Source: Hofstenia miamia (taxonomy: Eukaryota; Xenacoelomorpha; Acoela; Hofsteniidae). From it: a stretch of 64,000 nt of DNA. The notes under the pieces were generated by a model. That model saw only the letters and a program-made list of their open reading frames with translations, made no database searches and had not been told where the DNA came from. Shown piece by piece: positions 61,001 through 64,000 of the stretch (position 1 is its first letter; each line of letters starts with the position of its first letter). The position numbers and the translations under genes were made by a program. The stretch lies in contig CABFPE010000765.1 in assembly GCA_900660155.1 (NCBI GenBank), positions 180,970 through 244,969 on the forward strand, given 5' to 3'.

Positions 61001-63866
61001 ATAACAATATTAGACCTTGGCTAAGACACCTCAAACATTGAGAGACATGTGAAATTCTGTCGTGTTTTCAATTGTTTGTGGTTGATATGGTTCATTTGTG
61101 GATCGATCGATGCGAATTTTTGTCCGTTGGATTGGATATGGTAGGCGTTGATGCAACACACTGAGAATGTTAATGAAACAGTTTCATTTTTTATTAATTC
61201 AATTAATGGCAAAGATACAATTTTGAATTAGGTCATTTTGAGGATTTGAAATTGAATTCGAATCCAGAAATTTCTGGTTGGGATCGTGAAGTTTTTCAAC
61301 AAAAATATTTTAGAAGTTGACGTCAGAAGTGCCGAATATTGTATAGTATGTTAGAGATAATGATATGGTAGACTTTTCACGATGTTTTATAATTTTAGTT
61401 AGGATCGGCGTGCGCGTCCTAAATTTTTATAACTGCTGGTACTATTCATTTTGAACAACTGTTTTAATAAGTGAATTTTTATAATAATAGAAAAGAAAAC
61501 AGAAGTACAATATTTTTTTCAAATCAAAATATTTTATTGAGAACTACAGTGACATTAAGAGAGGGATTTCAATAAAGTCATCTTAACCTACTAAATGCAT
61601 TCAACGTATTTTTGTAATTTACAGTTAGGGAATCCACAATTGGCGTAATTTATGGGTGAAATTTATGTAACCATGTAATGAATTCCGCTAATGTAGTACA
61701 GGCATTAACCGTGGGTACTTGGTTTTACCCTTGGGTACGATTAGGTGCGTATAATTTTTATCGGGTACGGTCCGGTTTCCATTCCAATTTGAGTAAGATT
61801 TTTGCAAAAACAAATGAAGACTACAGGGGAAAAAGAGCATATGTCACAATTTGGGATTTTTTCAATTATGGCCGCCATTATGTAGACCATTATCCAATGT
61901 GTCTTCCGAATATCACTGTTTTGTCAAAAAGGGCATATGTCTCATTTTATTGCAAGGAGAAGAAAGCATGTATTTGTTAAGAAAGGCATATGTCCTTTAA
62001 TTTCAGATTTTCTCAAAATGGGAAGACTGTGACATATATTCCCTTTTTCCCGTGCAGTCTTCAAATGTTATTAATAAAATGGGGAAAATATCAACATTAT
62101 AATGAATCTGAGTTGTACTCAAAATGTTATGAACTTTTTTAAATTGTTTAATACCAGCAAAAAAAAATTTACTCTCGGGTATTAAGCGGGTATGTGTAAA
62201 AAGTTTCAGGTATGGGTAATAAAGTATTTTTTTTCGGGTGAGTGTTTAATAAATCTCTACCCACACATCACTATTTAGAATAACCTGATCGAAGTTTAAT
62301 GTTTTAATTTCATTTCTTATTGCTAAGGAAATAATAATATTGAGGTGCATCTCCAAGAAAATATCAACGGTAGCCTAATAAATTTTTATGCCGCAAATCT
62401 TCTAGACCTATGTAGCAATTTAGGAATTTATTTGTTCAACAATGTAAACAGTAAACAATGTCAACAGATTTTCAAGATTTTTCTGCACTGGTCATTGATT
62501 ACTTATTGGGGTACCACTAACAAATCTATGCAATTTTTGACTGGATTTCTTGCTTGGAAGATAGAATTATTCTTTCTAAGTTAAAACAACCTTTCAGCAA
62601 GAAAGAATTTTGGATGTTGATGCCACATGAAAGTGCAGAAAATGTTTCAGAGCAGCCTTAACTTGCCGAACAATTTAATGCAGCCGTTTTAAGTACTTCA
62701 GGTGACGACAAATTAGAAAGTTCTAGAGAAAATGATGGCATAGTAGTTCTAAATGAGAACAAGGCCTACGTTGTACATTGCACTTATTTTTCATGGTGAA
62801 GGCAAGGATTTTGAATATTGCAAACTATGTACAAGAAACTCTAAAAATTAATGTTTTTGCGGTGTGAATGAAAGCAAAATAATAAAATCAATTCAAATAT
62901 CATTTTTCACCTATTTCATATTGTATTTCTAAAATTGCCCCAGTCGGTCACAATTTGCTAACGAAAAATTTTTGTAGTTTTTGTCCTTTTTTAGACAATG
63001 ATTTGCTTTTGTGAGAACTGTTCTAAAGATTACATGCAAATAATCCGATATTTGTTTAGAATAATGGTTGGAATACTCTGTACTCTCTTCTTGAAGGTGT
63101 GGACGAGGTGGTTTCATTTTTAGAAAGAACTAAAAAGTGAGAGTTGTTTAAATTCAATTAAAAAATATTCCTTACTTACATTGCGATACATAAATGAAAT
63201 TTCGATTTCAAATAATTTGGTTTTTAGGGAGTTTTAAGTGATTGTTTTGAGAAAATCAACTATTTTTTCTGGTTGATATCTTCTGTAAACAAAAGAAAAA
63301 TTGAACTCGGTTTTTTGACAAATTAATAATTGTTTTTGTTAATCAGCTTTTAAAGTTGAAAACTTGTTTTAGCTTGTTCCATGGCTGTTCCCCTTTTGTT
63401 TCTGTTGTGTTCATGGTTTTGTCATTGTTGGTTTCTTTGGTTTTGTACTTCATTCCACTCAGACTTCTTGTACTGTTGTGCGGTAATCTTATTTAAAATT
63501 ATTATTTTAAAGGAACACGTGCATTTGAAAATTGGTACTAAAATGTTTGAAAATCAAAGTTAATTAATATTTAATTTTATGATTATATTTTTTGAAATTG
63601 TTAACTCGTTTCAATTGAATGAATTTTTATCAATAATTTACAGTCATCATTTTCAATTGACACCAATGACCGATTAAGGGGGGCATATGAAGATTATATT
63701 TTCACCAAAGTGACACCTTGTTTCCAATACGCAATTATGGATTAATTTGAGCATTCCTATTATAATAAAAAAATCGTAAATATTAGAATAAATTAAGTAT
63801 TATTTATTGGAAGAACAATGAATATTTAGGTATATTCAAGAAGTTTATTCTTCTAAGATCTGTTTT
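13873..63866 (+). CDS. MCTP: MCTP-family protein (multiple C2 domains, two transmembrane segments), about 20 exons, 3' end outside window
   Basis: Members of this family are ER-anchored proteins whose tandem C2 domains bind Ca2+ and phospholipid. They act in membrane contact, ER shaping and presynaptic homeostasis. Joining the exons listed below gives about 800 codons with matching phase at each junction, close to the length of animal MCTPs. Order: short polar N-terminus; C2-1 (exons 1-3); C2-2 (exons 4-6); degenerate C2-3 (exons 7-9); C2-4 (exons 10-13); linker with LIPKEEK (exon 14); NWENPP box and first membrane segment (exons 15-16); acidic loop; second membrane segment with the FIPLR box (exon 19). 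The NWENPP, LIPKEEK and FIPLR boxes correspond to DWDSPP, LIPKEQK and CIPLR of vertebrate MCTPs as I recall them. Membership is secure. Exons 9, 17 and 20 and the true 5' end are uncertain. No stop or frame break was seen in the confident exons, so the gene looks functional. Confidence 0.95.
14030..18600. other. MCTP intron 1, proximal part
   Basis: Noncoding. It holds a C-rich tract near 15608-15635, a 105-codon minus frame at 15221-15538 with no recognisable domain, and an A- and C-rich compositional island at 15960-16870. No RNA gene was seen. Confidence 0.5.
18640..19476 (+). mobile_element. hAT-type DNA transposon remnant
   Basis: The plus frame at 18891-19115 is the C-terminal dimerisation region of a hAT transposase. 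It reads VPTSNIIERFFSSAKFSFGD, then LLPIHLEEQLFLKMNARFWN. The frame has no ATG, and the catalytic part is missing. The right end is TTTTGAGGACCCCTG (19462-19476), the complement of a hAT-type CAGGGGTCCTC terminus, followed by CTTCCTAA as a possible 8-base target repeat. Flanking arrays of TAATTGATTGTTTT and TGCAATAT motifs at 18640-18770 and 19330-19436 behave like subterminal binding repeats. No matching left terminus was found. Confidence 0.75.
19201..19942. repeat. 373-base tandem duplication of the hAT right end
   Basis: 19201-19573 and 19574-19942 are two almost identical head-to-tail copies carrying the transposase 3' flank, the subterminal repeats and the CCCCTG terminus. They differ by a 3-base length change (CTAATAATATC versus CTAATATC) and a few substitutions. 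Confidence 0.9.
19978..21331 (+). mobile_element. Tc1/mariner-type transposon, decayed
   Basis: Terminal inverted repeats AGTACTGGCCAAAAGTTTGG... (left) and its complement ending CCAGTACTG (right) are flanked by TA, giving about 1.35 kb, a typical Tc1 size. The transposase starts at ATG 20180 with paired-type helix-turn-helix motifs (AVRMGVSESLVSRSVTRY) and a basic RKRSGRPK linker. VMFSDES (20624 on) and LQQDGAPC (20874 on) carry the first two catalytic aspartates. The catalytic glutamate codon is AAA (Lys) at 20987-20989, within DLNVIKNCWH. The frame is broken several times: around 20456-20520, near 20735-20765 and at about 20892. It is not active. Confidence 0.9.
21334..21494. other. TA microsatellite containing an assembly gap (N at 21363-21479)
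   Basis: 117 undetermined bases with TA repeats on both sides. Frames running through the N run are artefacts. Confidence 0.99.
21495..24257. other. MCTP intron 1, central part, no gene recognised
   Basis: AT-rich. A short hairpin (AGACTGCT...AGCAGTCT) lies near 22341-22367. A 92-codon minus frame at 23817-24095 shows no recognisable domain. Confidence 0.5.
24285..25908 (-). mobile_element. Tc1/mariner-type transposon, minus strand, with internal false duplication
   Basis: The left end is CAGTATTGTGCAAATTAATT after TA. The right end shares the inner inverted repeat (GATTGAAAGAGTGATGC) but its outer 16 or so bases have diverged. The minus frame reads VIFSDETCIEVC (about 24975-25010), then AKVMFWGFITVNGQGKLVP and IFQKDNAPYH, then SPDMNCIENAWVDLKRRI. 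All three DDE residues are present, with 34 codons between the last D and E. One in-frame stop at about 24659-24661 and a frame change near 24935 break it, and the N-terminal DNA-binding part is poorly preserved. The segment 24805-25308 is repeated at 25310-25813. Confidence 0.85.
24805..25813. repeat. 504-base direct repeat joined by a single N
   Basis: 24805-25308 and 25310-25813 are nearly identical (a few substitutions near the ends, for example GTCCATTT versus GTCAATTT), with N at 25309. It is probably two haplotype or read-edge copies left side by side by the assembler. Confidence 0.85.
25914..29020. other. MCTP intron 1, distal part
   Basis: No coding signal. It contains a (GT)n run at 26631-26647 and a long TA array at 28138-28206. 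Confidence 0.6.
29021..29249 (+). CDS. MCTP: MCTP exon 2: core of C2-1
   Basis: The exon follows ATATTTAG and ends before GTAAGC; it is 229 nt, entering in phase 1 and leaving in phase 2. It reads GTSDPYVIVKRLNQ..., LNPIWNETF..., and FEVFDKDFLSKDDFMGRA. The aspartates of loop 1 (RDRN, SDPY) and loop 3 (FDKD, KDDF) are all present, so this C2 should bind Ca2+. The paralogous exon 5 has exactly the same length and phases. Confidence 0.97.
30433..30630 (+). other. G+C-richer open frame in MCTP intron 2, unrecognised
   Basis: A frame of about 65 codons with no ATG, containing KNFDCFLKVRGRGAATARLD then REFKAKKEETLLYHVVLSD. Between 30510 and 30610 the base composition is clearly richer in G+C than the surrounding intron. 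I do not recognise the protein. It has no clear splice sites, and skipping it keeps MCTP in phase, so it is not needed for MCTP. It may be a remnant of an inserted coding sequence. Confidence 0.3.
31472..31574 (+). CDS. MCTP: MCTP exon 3: last strands of C2-1
   Basis: Acceptor CACTTTAG, donor CAG|GTAGTT, 103 nt, phase 2 to phase 0. It encodes MTVKLPLEDV, then LGSIFIAVDCRLSAEE, matching the closing strands of the family's C2A (L-x-L-x-D then LG-x-I-x-L-x-V). The joining codon with exon 2 gives GE-E. Confidence 0.9.
31966..32098 (+). CDS. MCTP: MCTP exon 4: inter-domain linker and first strand of C2-2
   Basis: Acceptor AGTCTTTAG, 133 nt, phase 0 to phase 1. It reads TLVKTSTEDSWSLKLEE, then YYEINVKINNGIGLSIKDRS. 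The last part parallels exon 1 (YDIQLRIINGTSLAVRDRN), and the exon ends at the same residue of the C2 fold. The donor is GTTTGA, weaker than the others. Intronic read-through hits a stop soon after. Confidence 0.92.
33504..33732 (+). CDS. MCTP: MCTP exon 5: core of C2-2
   Basis: 229 nt, phase 1 to 2, acceptor TTTTTTAG, donor GTAAGT. It reads GTSDPYVIAKYKNRILYKTK, CLDPVWNESF, and FSLFDKDWLSRDDFMGSA. All Ca2+-ligand aspartates are kept. It is identical in length and phase to exon 2 and clearly paralogous to it. Confidence 0.97.
34204..34288 (+). CDS. MCTP: MCTP exon 6: last strands of C2-2
   Basis: Acceptor AAAATTTAG, donor GAG|GTATTC, 85 nt, phase 2 to 0. It reads SSFELPLRGSKKPLGSLAIS then VEMKSISE, the equivalent of exon 3 (LPLEDV ... 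LGSIFIAV). It completes the second C2A-type unit. Confidence 0.9.
34289..36640. other. MCTP intron 6, proximal part, no gene recognised
   Basis: AT-rich. A 103-codon plus frame at 36210-36521 precedes the LINE fragment but shows no recognisable motif. Confidence 0.5.
36672..36711. repeat. (ATT)n microsatellite
   Basis: About 12 ATT units. The poly-Leu/Tyr frames across it are artefacts. Confidence 0.95.
36750..38150 (+). mobile_element. LINE (non-LTR retrotransposon) fragment: endonuclease end to start of RT
   Basis: Plus-strand pieces in order: CDNFPHVDW (about 36838-36866), the decayed GDFN-x-P-x-IDW endonuclease box; SGHIWDLLLTITC then VPPSISVYDHTIITSHL (about 36942-37060), the DLVLTN and SDH boxes; CRPIT (about 37767), the N-Y-R-P-I start of reverse transcriptase; and YFDMRKAFDKLPRDI (about 37908-37952), RT domain 3 with the F-D-x-x-K-A-F-D signature. 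The pieces lie in different frames, and no RT catalytic YADD box follows. It is an old 3'-truncated copy of the jockey/CR1-like group (clade not resolved). Confidence 0.75.
38160..39600. other. MCTP intron 6, no gene recognised
   Basis: AT-rich. The only longer frame (76 codons at 38839-39069) has no recognisable content. Confidence 0.5.
39604..40665 (-). mobile_element. Tc1/mariner-type transposon, minus strand, internally deleted
   Basis: Clean ends: CAGCCTTGTGCCAAAACCTA on the left and the complement of CAGCCTTGTGCAAAAACCTA on the right, each next to TA, 1062 bases. The minus strand gives AARFGRRGAKKPLLPKAQIA (40123-40180), WSKVIYSDKCNI (first catalytic D, about 40030-40065) and SPNLNIIKNLWG (39889-39925), where the catalytic Glu is Lys (39901-39903) and the preceding SPD is SPN. 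Almost nothing lies between the first D and the SPN box, so the second aspartate region has been deleted. It is inactive. Confidence 0.88.
40670..41225. other. Intron sequence just before MCTP exon 7
   Basis: AT-rich with a degenerate TG-rich run at 41086-41113. No gene is seen. Confidence 0.5.
41226..41360 (+). CDS. MCTP: MCTP exon 7: first half of degenerate C2-3 (C2B position)
   Basis: Acceptor ATATTTAG, donor CCG|GTAAGC, 135 nt, phase 0 to 0. It reads ITVFNGVCHIVIQATPAF and EDNFFLKVTFGKQTARSP. The latter aligns with the DPYVKFRLGHQKYKSK stretch of vertebrate C2B as I recall it. The first-loop aspartate is gone and only the D of EDNFF remains. It follows exon 6 in phase across a 6.9-kb intron. 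Confidence 0.85.
42770..43010. repeat. Repeated TA-array edges joined by a single N
   Basis: TATATATTTATTTATATGAA followed by a TA array occurs at 42771 and again directly after the N at 42957. This is another likely assembly seam. Confidence 0.75.
44344..44745 (+). CDS. Hypothetical ATG-started open frame of 133 codons, unrecognised
   Basis: One of the longest open frames in the window apart from the LINE piece, complete from ATG 44344 to TGA. It contains FPLGSLHGIGLLYDYFKGAW and a hydrophobic stretch FKFLLLFYIPIIGVKVIASS. No domain is recognised. It lies inside MCTP intron 7 on the same strand and is not needed for MCTP phase. It could be chance in AT-rich DNA, a nested gene, or part of an unknown element. 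Confidence 0.2.
   Translation: MICYKLHKIASNDEVFPSFHFTKFFEYNPKLSIPQVYLNSIYKINFPLGSLHGIGLLYDYFKGAWRLEYVFLNSSHSYYKNAFIKIHKSSIIFKFLLLFYIPIIGVKVIASSIIGFPESELNYALWVQLNNTD
46024..46149 (+). CDS. MCTP: MCTP exon 8: middle of degenerate C2-3
   Basis: Acceptor TGCATTTAG, entering in phase 0. It reads NFAYNGQTFNEEVDFTM, then EYFLVELTMHSKINKDI and PEEK. The first part fits the C2 pattern K-x-L-N-P-x-W-x-E-x-F-D-F. The loop-3 acidic box (WDKD...RDDF) is replaced by MHSKINKD, so Ca2+ coordination is unlikely. Two donors are possible: GTGTTA after 46149 (phase 0, chosen because the following exons enter in phase 0) or GTTTGT after 46145. Confidence 0.75.
46273..46359 (+). CDS. Possible MCTP exon 9: end of C2-3 (tentative)
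   Basis: An open stretch of 29 codons, phase 0 to 0, bounded by AAG upstream and the donor GTACTA. It contains QFLVEILMSKFYFNVEP and PFLVIFID, which could be the closing beta strands of the third C2. The acceptor has a poor pyrimidine tract. A better acceptor (TTTCTAG at 46290) does not give a compatible phase. Without this exon, C2-3 would lack its final strands. Confidence 0.3.
46360..47590. other. Intron before MCTP exon 10
   Basis: AT-rich, noncoding. The frame running on from 46291 to 46533 past the possible exon 9 is basic and low-complexity. Confidence 0.4.
47591..47653 (+). CDS. MCTP: MCTP exon 10: C2-3 to C2-4 linker
   Basis: A 63-nt exon, acceptor GATAAATAG, donor TCA|GTAAGT, phase 0 throughout. 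It reads TFEAVKRLIGRLKYFKCARR, a basic helix. It lies where vertebrate MCTPs have a charged stretch (KEREEILKRYSPL) just before C2C, and it joins exon 11 in frame. Confidence 0.6.
48590..48783 (+). CDS. MCTP: MCTP exon 11: first half of C2-4 (C2C)
   Basis: Acceptor TAATTTTAG, donor GTAAGT, 194 nt, phase 0 to 2. It reads SFFNAYYRKEVGLLHVNVIG, then MSGRTEPFFVMELGNEYLRT. This matches the family's C2C (DVGFLQVKV ... GKSDPFCVVELNN). The SDPF aspartate has become glutamate (TEPF), and loop 1 carries TNE where an aspartate is usual. Confidence 0.95.
49139..49166. repeat. Perfect hairpin, 11-bp stem
   Basis: AATCCCGAAAT and ATTTCGGGATT separated by a 6-base loop. The TTCGGGATT motif recurs in the 216-base tandem repeat 500 bases downstream, so both may come from one element. 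Confidence 0.8.
49651..50082. repeat. 216-base tandem duplication
   Basis: 49651-49866 and 49867-50082 appear identical by eye. The unit starts TTTAGATAAACTGCCGATG and ends CGGTCATTTATTGAC. It is noncoding and lies within the intron between MCTP exons 11 and 12. Confidence 0.92.
50083..51670. other. Intron sequence, no gene recognised
   Basis: AT-rich with a TA array at 50690-50714. Confidence 0.6.
51680..52230 (-). mobile_element. Possible LINE 3'-terminal coding remnant, minus strand
   Basis: Minus-strand text contains FTKDIHRQIKPKSNLL, then YCNNIPAAII, then a basic FKRILEQKILVNH. This recalls the tail of LINE ORF2 proteins (RH-x-x-x-TR ... W-N-x-IP-x-x-I ... F-K-x-x-L). It is weak and spread over frames. 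Confidence 0.35.
52461..52560 (+). CDS. MCTP: MCTP exon 12: second half of C2-4
   Basis: Acceptor TTTTATTTAG, donor GTAAGC, 100 nt, phase 2 to 0. It reads VWDIHENLILSVHNKDRLGV then DFLGRVCIPLIS. This matches DIHSVLEVTVYDEDRD...DFLGKVAIPLLS of animal MCTPs. The first loop-3 aspartate is asparagine (HNKD). Confidence 0.95.
52603..52704 (+). CDS. MCTP: MCTP exon 13: closing strands of C2-4
   Basis: A 102-nt exon entering in phase 0 after GTGTTTAG and leaving at TTG|GTAAAA. It reads IKNLETVSYFLKTRKML then KGRVILKLHFTYNL. This aligns without gaps to IQNGEQKAYVLKNKQL...KGVIYLEIDVIYN of vertebrate MCTPs. The intron before it is only 42 nt, so it is easily missed by gene finders. Confidence 0.85.
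52798..52890 (+). CDS. MCTP: MCTP exon 14: post-C2 linker with LIPKEEK box
   Basis: 93 nt, phase 0 to 0, acceptor after a long T-run (TTTTTAG), donor AGG|GTAAGT. It encodes YKAVLNSLIPKEEKVF, then a polar acidic run ending DNNIR. LIPKEEK is the conserved box between the last C2 and the membrane region. Confidence 0.93.
52891..54099. other. MCTP intron 14, proximal part
   Basis: Two open frames, 53288-53557 (minus, 89 codons, Lys-rich) and 53578-53832 (plus, 84 codons), have no recognisable domain and poor splice context. Confidence 0.4.
54100..55129. mobile_element. MITE-like element, about 1.03 kb, GTATTTGCTAAT termini
   Basis: The left end GTATTTGCTAATGCACGCGA and the complement of the right end (GTATTTGCTAATTGCACACG) form imperfect terminal inverted repeats, both continuing into CGGCG-rich sequence. 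The motifs TTAGCAAAT, TTAACAAATAC and TAACTAATACATTCC recur inside near the right end. TGTATTAGTTAATTC occurs near the left end, as expected of subterminal repeats. There is no coding capacity beyond a 70-codon minus frame at 54438-54650. Confidence 0.65.
54152..54311. repeat. 80-base tandem duplication inside the MITE
   Basis: 54152-54231 and 54232-54311 appear identical by eye, each containing TTACGACGCCCGCGCC and TTTAGTCGTAATTATAATTG. Confidence 0.93.
55550..56330 (-). mobile_element. LINE fragment, endonuclease domain, minus strand
   Basis: Reading down the minus strand from about 56300: NAQSLNNKMTELEMVLQ (start of the APE-type endonuclease), VIAVMTET (the I-x-x-x-TET box with the catalytic Glu), then TMKLDQIFTSMDHI and LGNSDHICVLYEL (the LDQI and SDH boxes). 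About 250 codons' worth of the domain is traceable, with several frame changes. No reverse transcriptase follows downstream on this strand. Confidence 0.7.
57150..58050 (+). mobile_element. LINE fragment, reverse transcriptase catalytic core, plus strand
   Basis: KYSDDASVI (57298-57324) is the RT Y-x-DD box. About 150-280 bases on come IFGIILD and SWKTHIVEIANNLHFI, matching the thumb segment (L-G-x-x-I-D-x-x-x-x-WK-x-HI). Upstream, SPLSLVTLG fits the S-P-L-L box. Frames shift between the boxes. Its relation to the minus-strand endonuclease piece is unknown. Confidence 0.6.
58642..58782 (+). CDS. MCTP: MCTP exon 15: pre-membrane helix and start of TM1
   Basis: 141 nt, phase 0 to 0, acceptor TTTCATTTAG, donor GTAAGT. 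It reads GLYRNLSFIGKRAKAVIES, then KILNWENPPQTIFAFF. It corresponds to the RNFIRVKRC...FDWDSPPRSLAAF segment that leads into the first membrane hairpin of MCTPs. Confidence 0.95.
58783..60040. other. MCTP intron 15
   Basis: AT-rich, nothing recognised. It ends in a TA run against the N gap. Confidence 0.6.
60041..60134. other. Assembly gap, 94 N
   Basis: Undetermined bases flanked by TA repeats on both sides. Confidence 0.99.
60146..60466. mobile_element. MITE-like element with CCACGTGG-containing ends
   Basis: The left end CCAATAGCAATGCCACGTGG and the complement of the right end (CCAAAAGCAAACCCACGTGG) are imperfect inverted repeats continuing GC(A/G)TTTTCGT. TA stands just outside on the left and a few bases outside on the right. 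It is about 320 bases. Inside, TTTTGGTAAA(T/A)ATG and several TTACG(T/C) motifs recur. Confidence 0.65.
60554..60718 (+). CDS. MCTP: MCTP exon 16: TM1 and cytosolic acidic loop
   Basis: 165 nt, phase 0 to 0, acceptor GTATTTTAG, donor AAT|GTATGT. It starts FFLLIVYYFEIYMLPIGFII, a hydrophobic span that continues exon 15 and matches the WNFELYMIPL core of the family. It then gives LLLPGIFKPHDDNE and an acidic, Asn-rich tail (SEEDLNLNEDAAN), equivalent to the acidic inter-membrane loop. Confidence 0.95.
61700..62273. mobile_element. Possible host element around the next MITE, GGGTA-rich ends
   Basis: GGGTAC occurs three times at 61706-61770. GGGTAT/GGGTAA occurs at 62176-62240, and the right edge reads TACCCACACATCACTA, resembling some hAT termini. 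The left and right ends do not match each other clearly, so the boundaries are a guess. Confidence 0.3.
61812..62067. mobile_element. MITE-like element with GAAGACT...GGGAAAAAG ends
   Basis: The left end AAATGAAGACTACAGGGGAA and the complement of the right end (ATTTGAAGACTGCACGGGAA) match closely over about 40 bases, through AAAAGGG-x-ATATGTCACA. Two further internal copies of AAAGGGCATATGTC-like sequence lie near 61927 and 61982. It is 256 bases. The 100-codon frame at 61678-61980 crosses it and is not a gene. Confidence 0.75.
62345..62880 (+). other. Degraded coding-like stretch, unrecognised
   Basis: A 79-codon frame (62345-62584) is followed, with frame changes, by polar coding-like text such as NVSEQP, DDKLESSRENDGIVVLNENK and DFEYCKLCTRNS. 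I do not recognise it. It could be an old transposase or a pseudogene fragment. Confidence 0.25.
62995..63096 (+). CDS. Probable MCTP exon 17: inter-membrane amphipathic segment
   Basis: Bounded by CTTTTTTAG and AAG|GTGTGG, 102 nt, phase 0 to 0, fully open. It reads CENCSKDYMQIIRYLF then RIMVGILCTLFLK. It sits where the family has the conserved I-x-x-I-Q-x-x-x-x-x-V-Q-x-x-L helix. Sequence resemblance is weak, so the call rests on position, phase and splice sites. Confidence 0.45.
63228..63271 (+). CDS. MCTP: MCTP exon 18: micro-exon before TM2
   Basis: 44 nt, phase 0 to 2, acceptor GGTTTTTAG, donor TG|GTTGAT. It reads GVLSDCFEKINYFF, comparable with VASFGERIKNTFN just before the second membrane segment. 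Its exit phase fits exon 19 exactly. Confidence 0.65.
63373..63482 (+). CDS. MCTP: MCTP exon 19: second transmembrane segment
   Basis: Acceptor CTTGTTTTAG, donor GTAATC, 110 nt, phase 2 to 1. It contains SPFVSVVFMVLSLLVSLVLY then FIPLRLLVLLCG. This corresponds to VPFLSWLAIVALCVFTAILY...CIPLRYIVLVWG of vertebrate MCTPs. The frame used here differs from the ATG-started frame at 63381, which is a shadow. Confidence 0.85.
63830..63866 (+). CDS. Possible MCTP exon 20: start of C-terminal tail
   Basis: After ATATTTAG the phase-1 frame reads GIFKKFILLRSV, comparable with GINKFTKKLRSP that follows TM2 in the family. A consensus donor GTAAGA follows 63866. If it is not used, the frame ends at TAA 63868-63870. 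The family normally has 30 to 40 more residues, so splicing to an exon beyond base 64000 is more likely. Confidence 0.5.
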
Positions 63867-63912
63867 GTAAGAAACCAAACATTTGAAGAACATCAGATTA
63901 GCAGGCTTGTCG

Positions 63913-63965
63913 TTGTGTGAGTTTTTTCACACAATAATCAACACAACAGCCAAACACTGTTGTGT
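63913..63965. repeat. Two adjacent perfect hairpins in a TGTGTTG-rich cluster
   Basis: TTGTGTGA / TCACACAA (63913-63920, 63927-63934) and ACACAACAG / CTGTTGTGT (63941-63949, 63957-63965). More copies of CACAACACAAC follow to 63990. It may be the end of an element cut off by the window edge. Confidence 0.8.
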
Positions 63966-64000
63966 CACACAATGCGCACAACACAACAAGGCATCATTAA

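Noticed and set aside
63381-63563. Plus-strand frame rich in Cys, Phe and Leu
   Set aside because: It is a shadow of MCTP exon 19, whose true frame gives the FIPLR membrane segment.

Overview
This window comes from an AT-rich animal (metazoan) genome. Coding exons are short and separated by introns of up to 15 kb. The introns are full of (TA)n microsatellites and decayed transposable elements. Splice sites are clear: acceptors are mostly TTTTAG and donors mostly GTAAGT. I cannot name the species. A divergent invertebrate is likely, because the one gene present is far from its vertebrate relatives.

One host gene dominates. On the plus strand, from about 13.9 kb to beyond the right edge, lie about 20 exons of a multiple C2 and transmembrane domain protein (MCTP family, ER-anchored, Ca2+/phospholipid binding). 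I pieced the exons together by hand from splice sites, matching phase at each junction, and family resemblance recalled from memory. The order is two near-duplicate C2A-type domains with a full set of Ca2+-ligand aspartates, a strongly degenerate C2B-type domain, a partly degenerate C2C, the C2C-to-membrane linker, and two hydrophobic segments. Exons 9, 17 and 20 are tentative. The gene probably continues past base 64000.

Layout. 0-13.8 kb: no host gene recognised; a Penelope-like retroelement 3' end carrying a GIY-YIG domain (2 kb), a fold-back copy of the same 3' end (0.04-0.27 kb), and two MITE-like elements (3.0-3.5 and 7.55-8.24 kb). 14-29 kb: the first long intron, with a hAT remnant whose right end is tandemly duplicated (18.6-19.9 kb), two Tc1-type DNA transposons (20.0-21.3 and 24.3-25.9 kb) and an N gap. 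29-34.3 kb: the two C2A-type domains. 34.3-46 kb: a LINE fragment, a third Tc1-type element and C2B. 46-60.7 kb: C2C, linker and first membrane segment, with LINE pieces on both strands and a roughly 1-kb MITE between exons. 60.7-64 kb: small C-terminal exons, two more MITE-like elements and a cluster of short hairpins.

Three single-N positions (6875, 25309, 42957) each join two near-identical flanking copies and look like assembly seams, not biology. I found no convincing tRNA or rRNA gene, CRISPR array or LTR element. I saw no clearly new system. The most interesting biology is the domain history of the MCTP gene: duplication of the first C2 unit alongside loss of Ca2+ ligands in the third and fourth.
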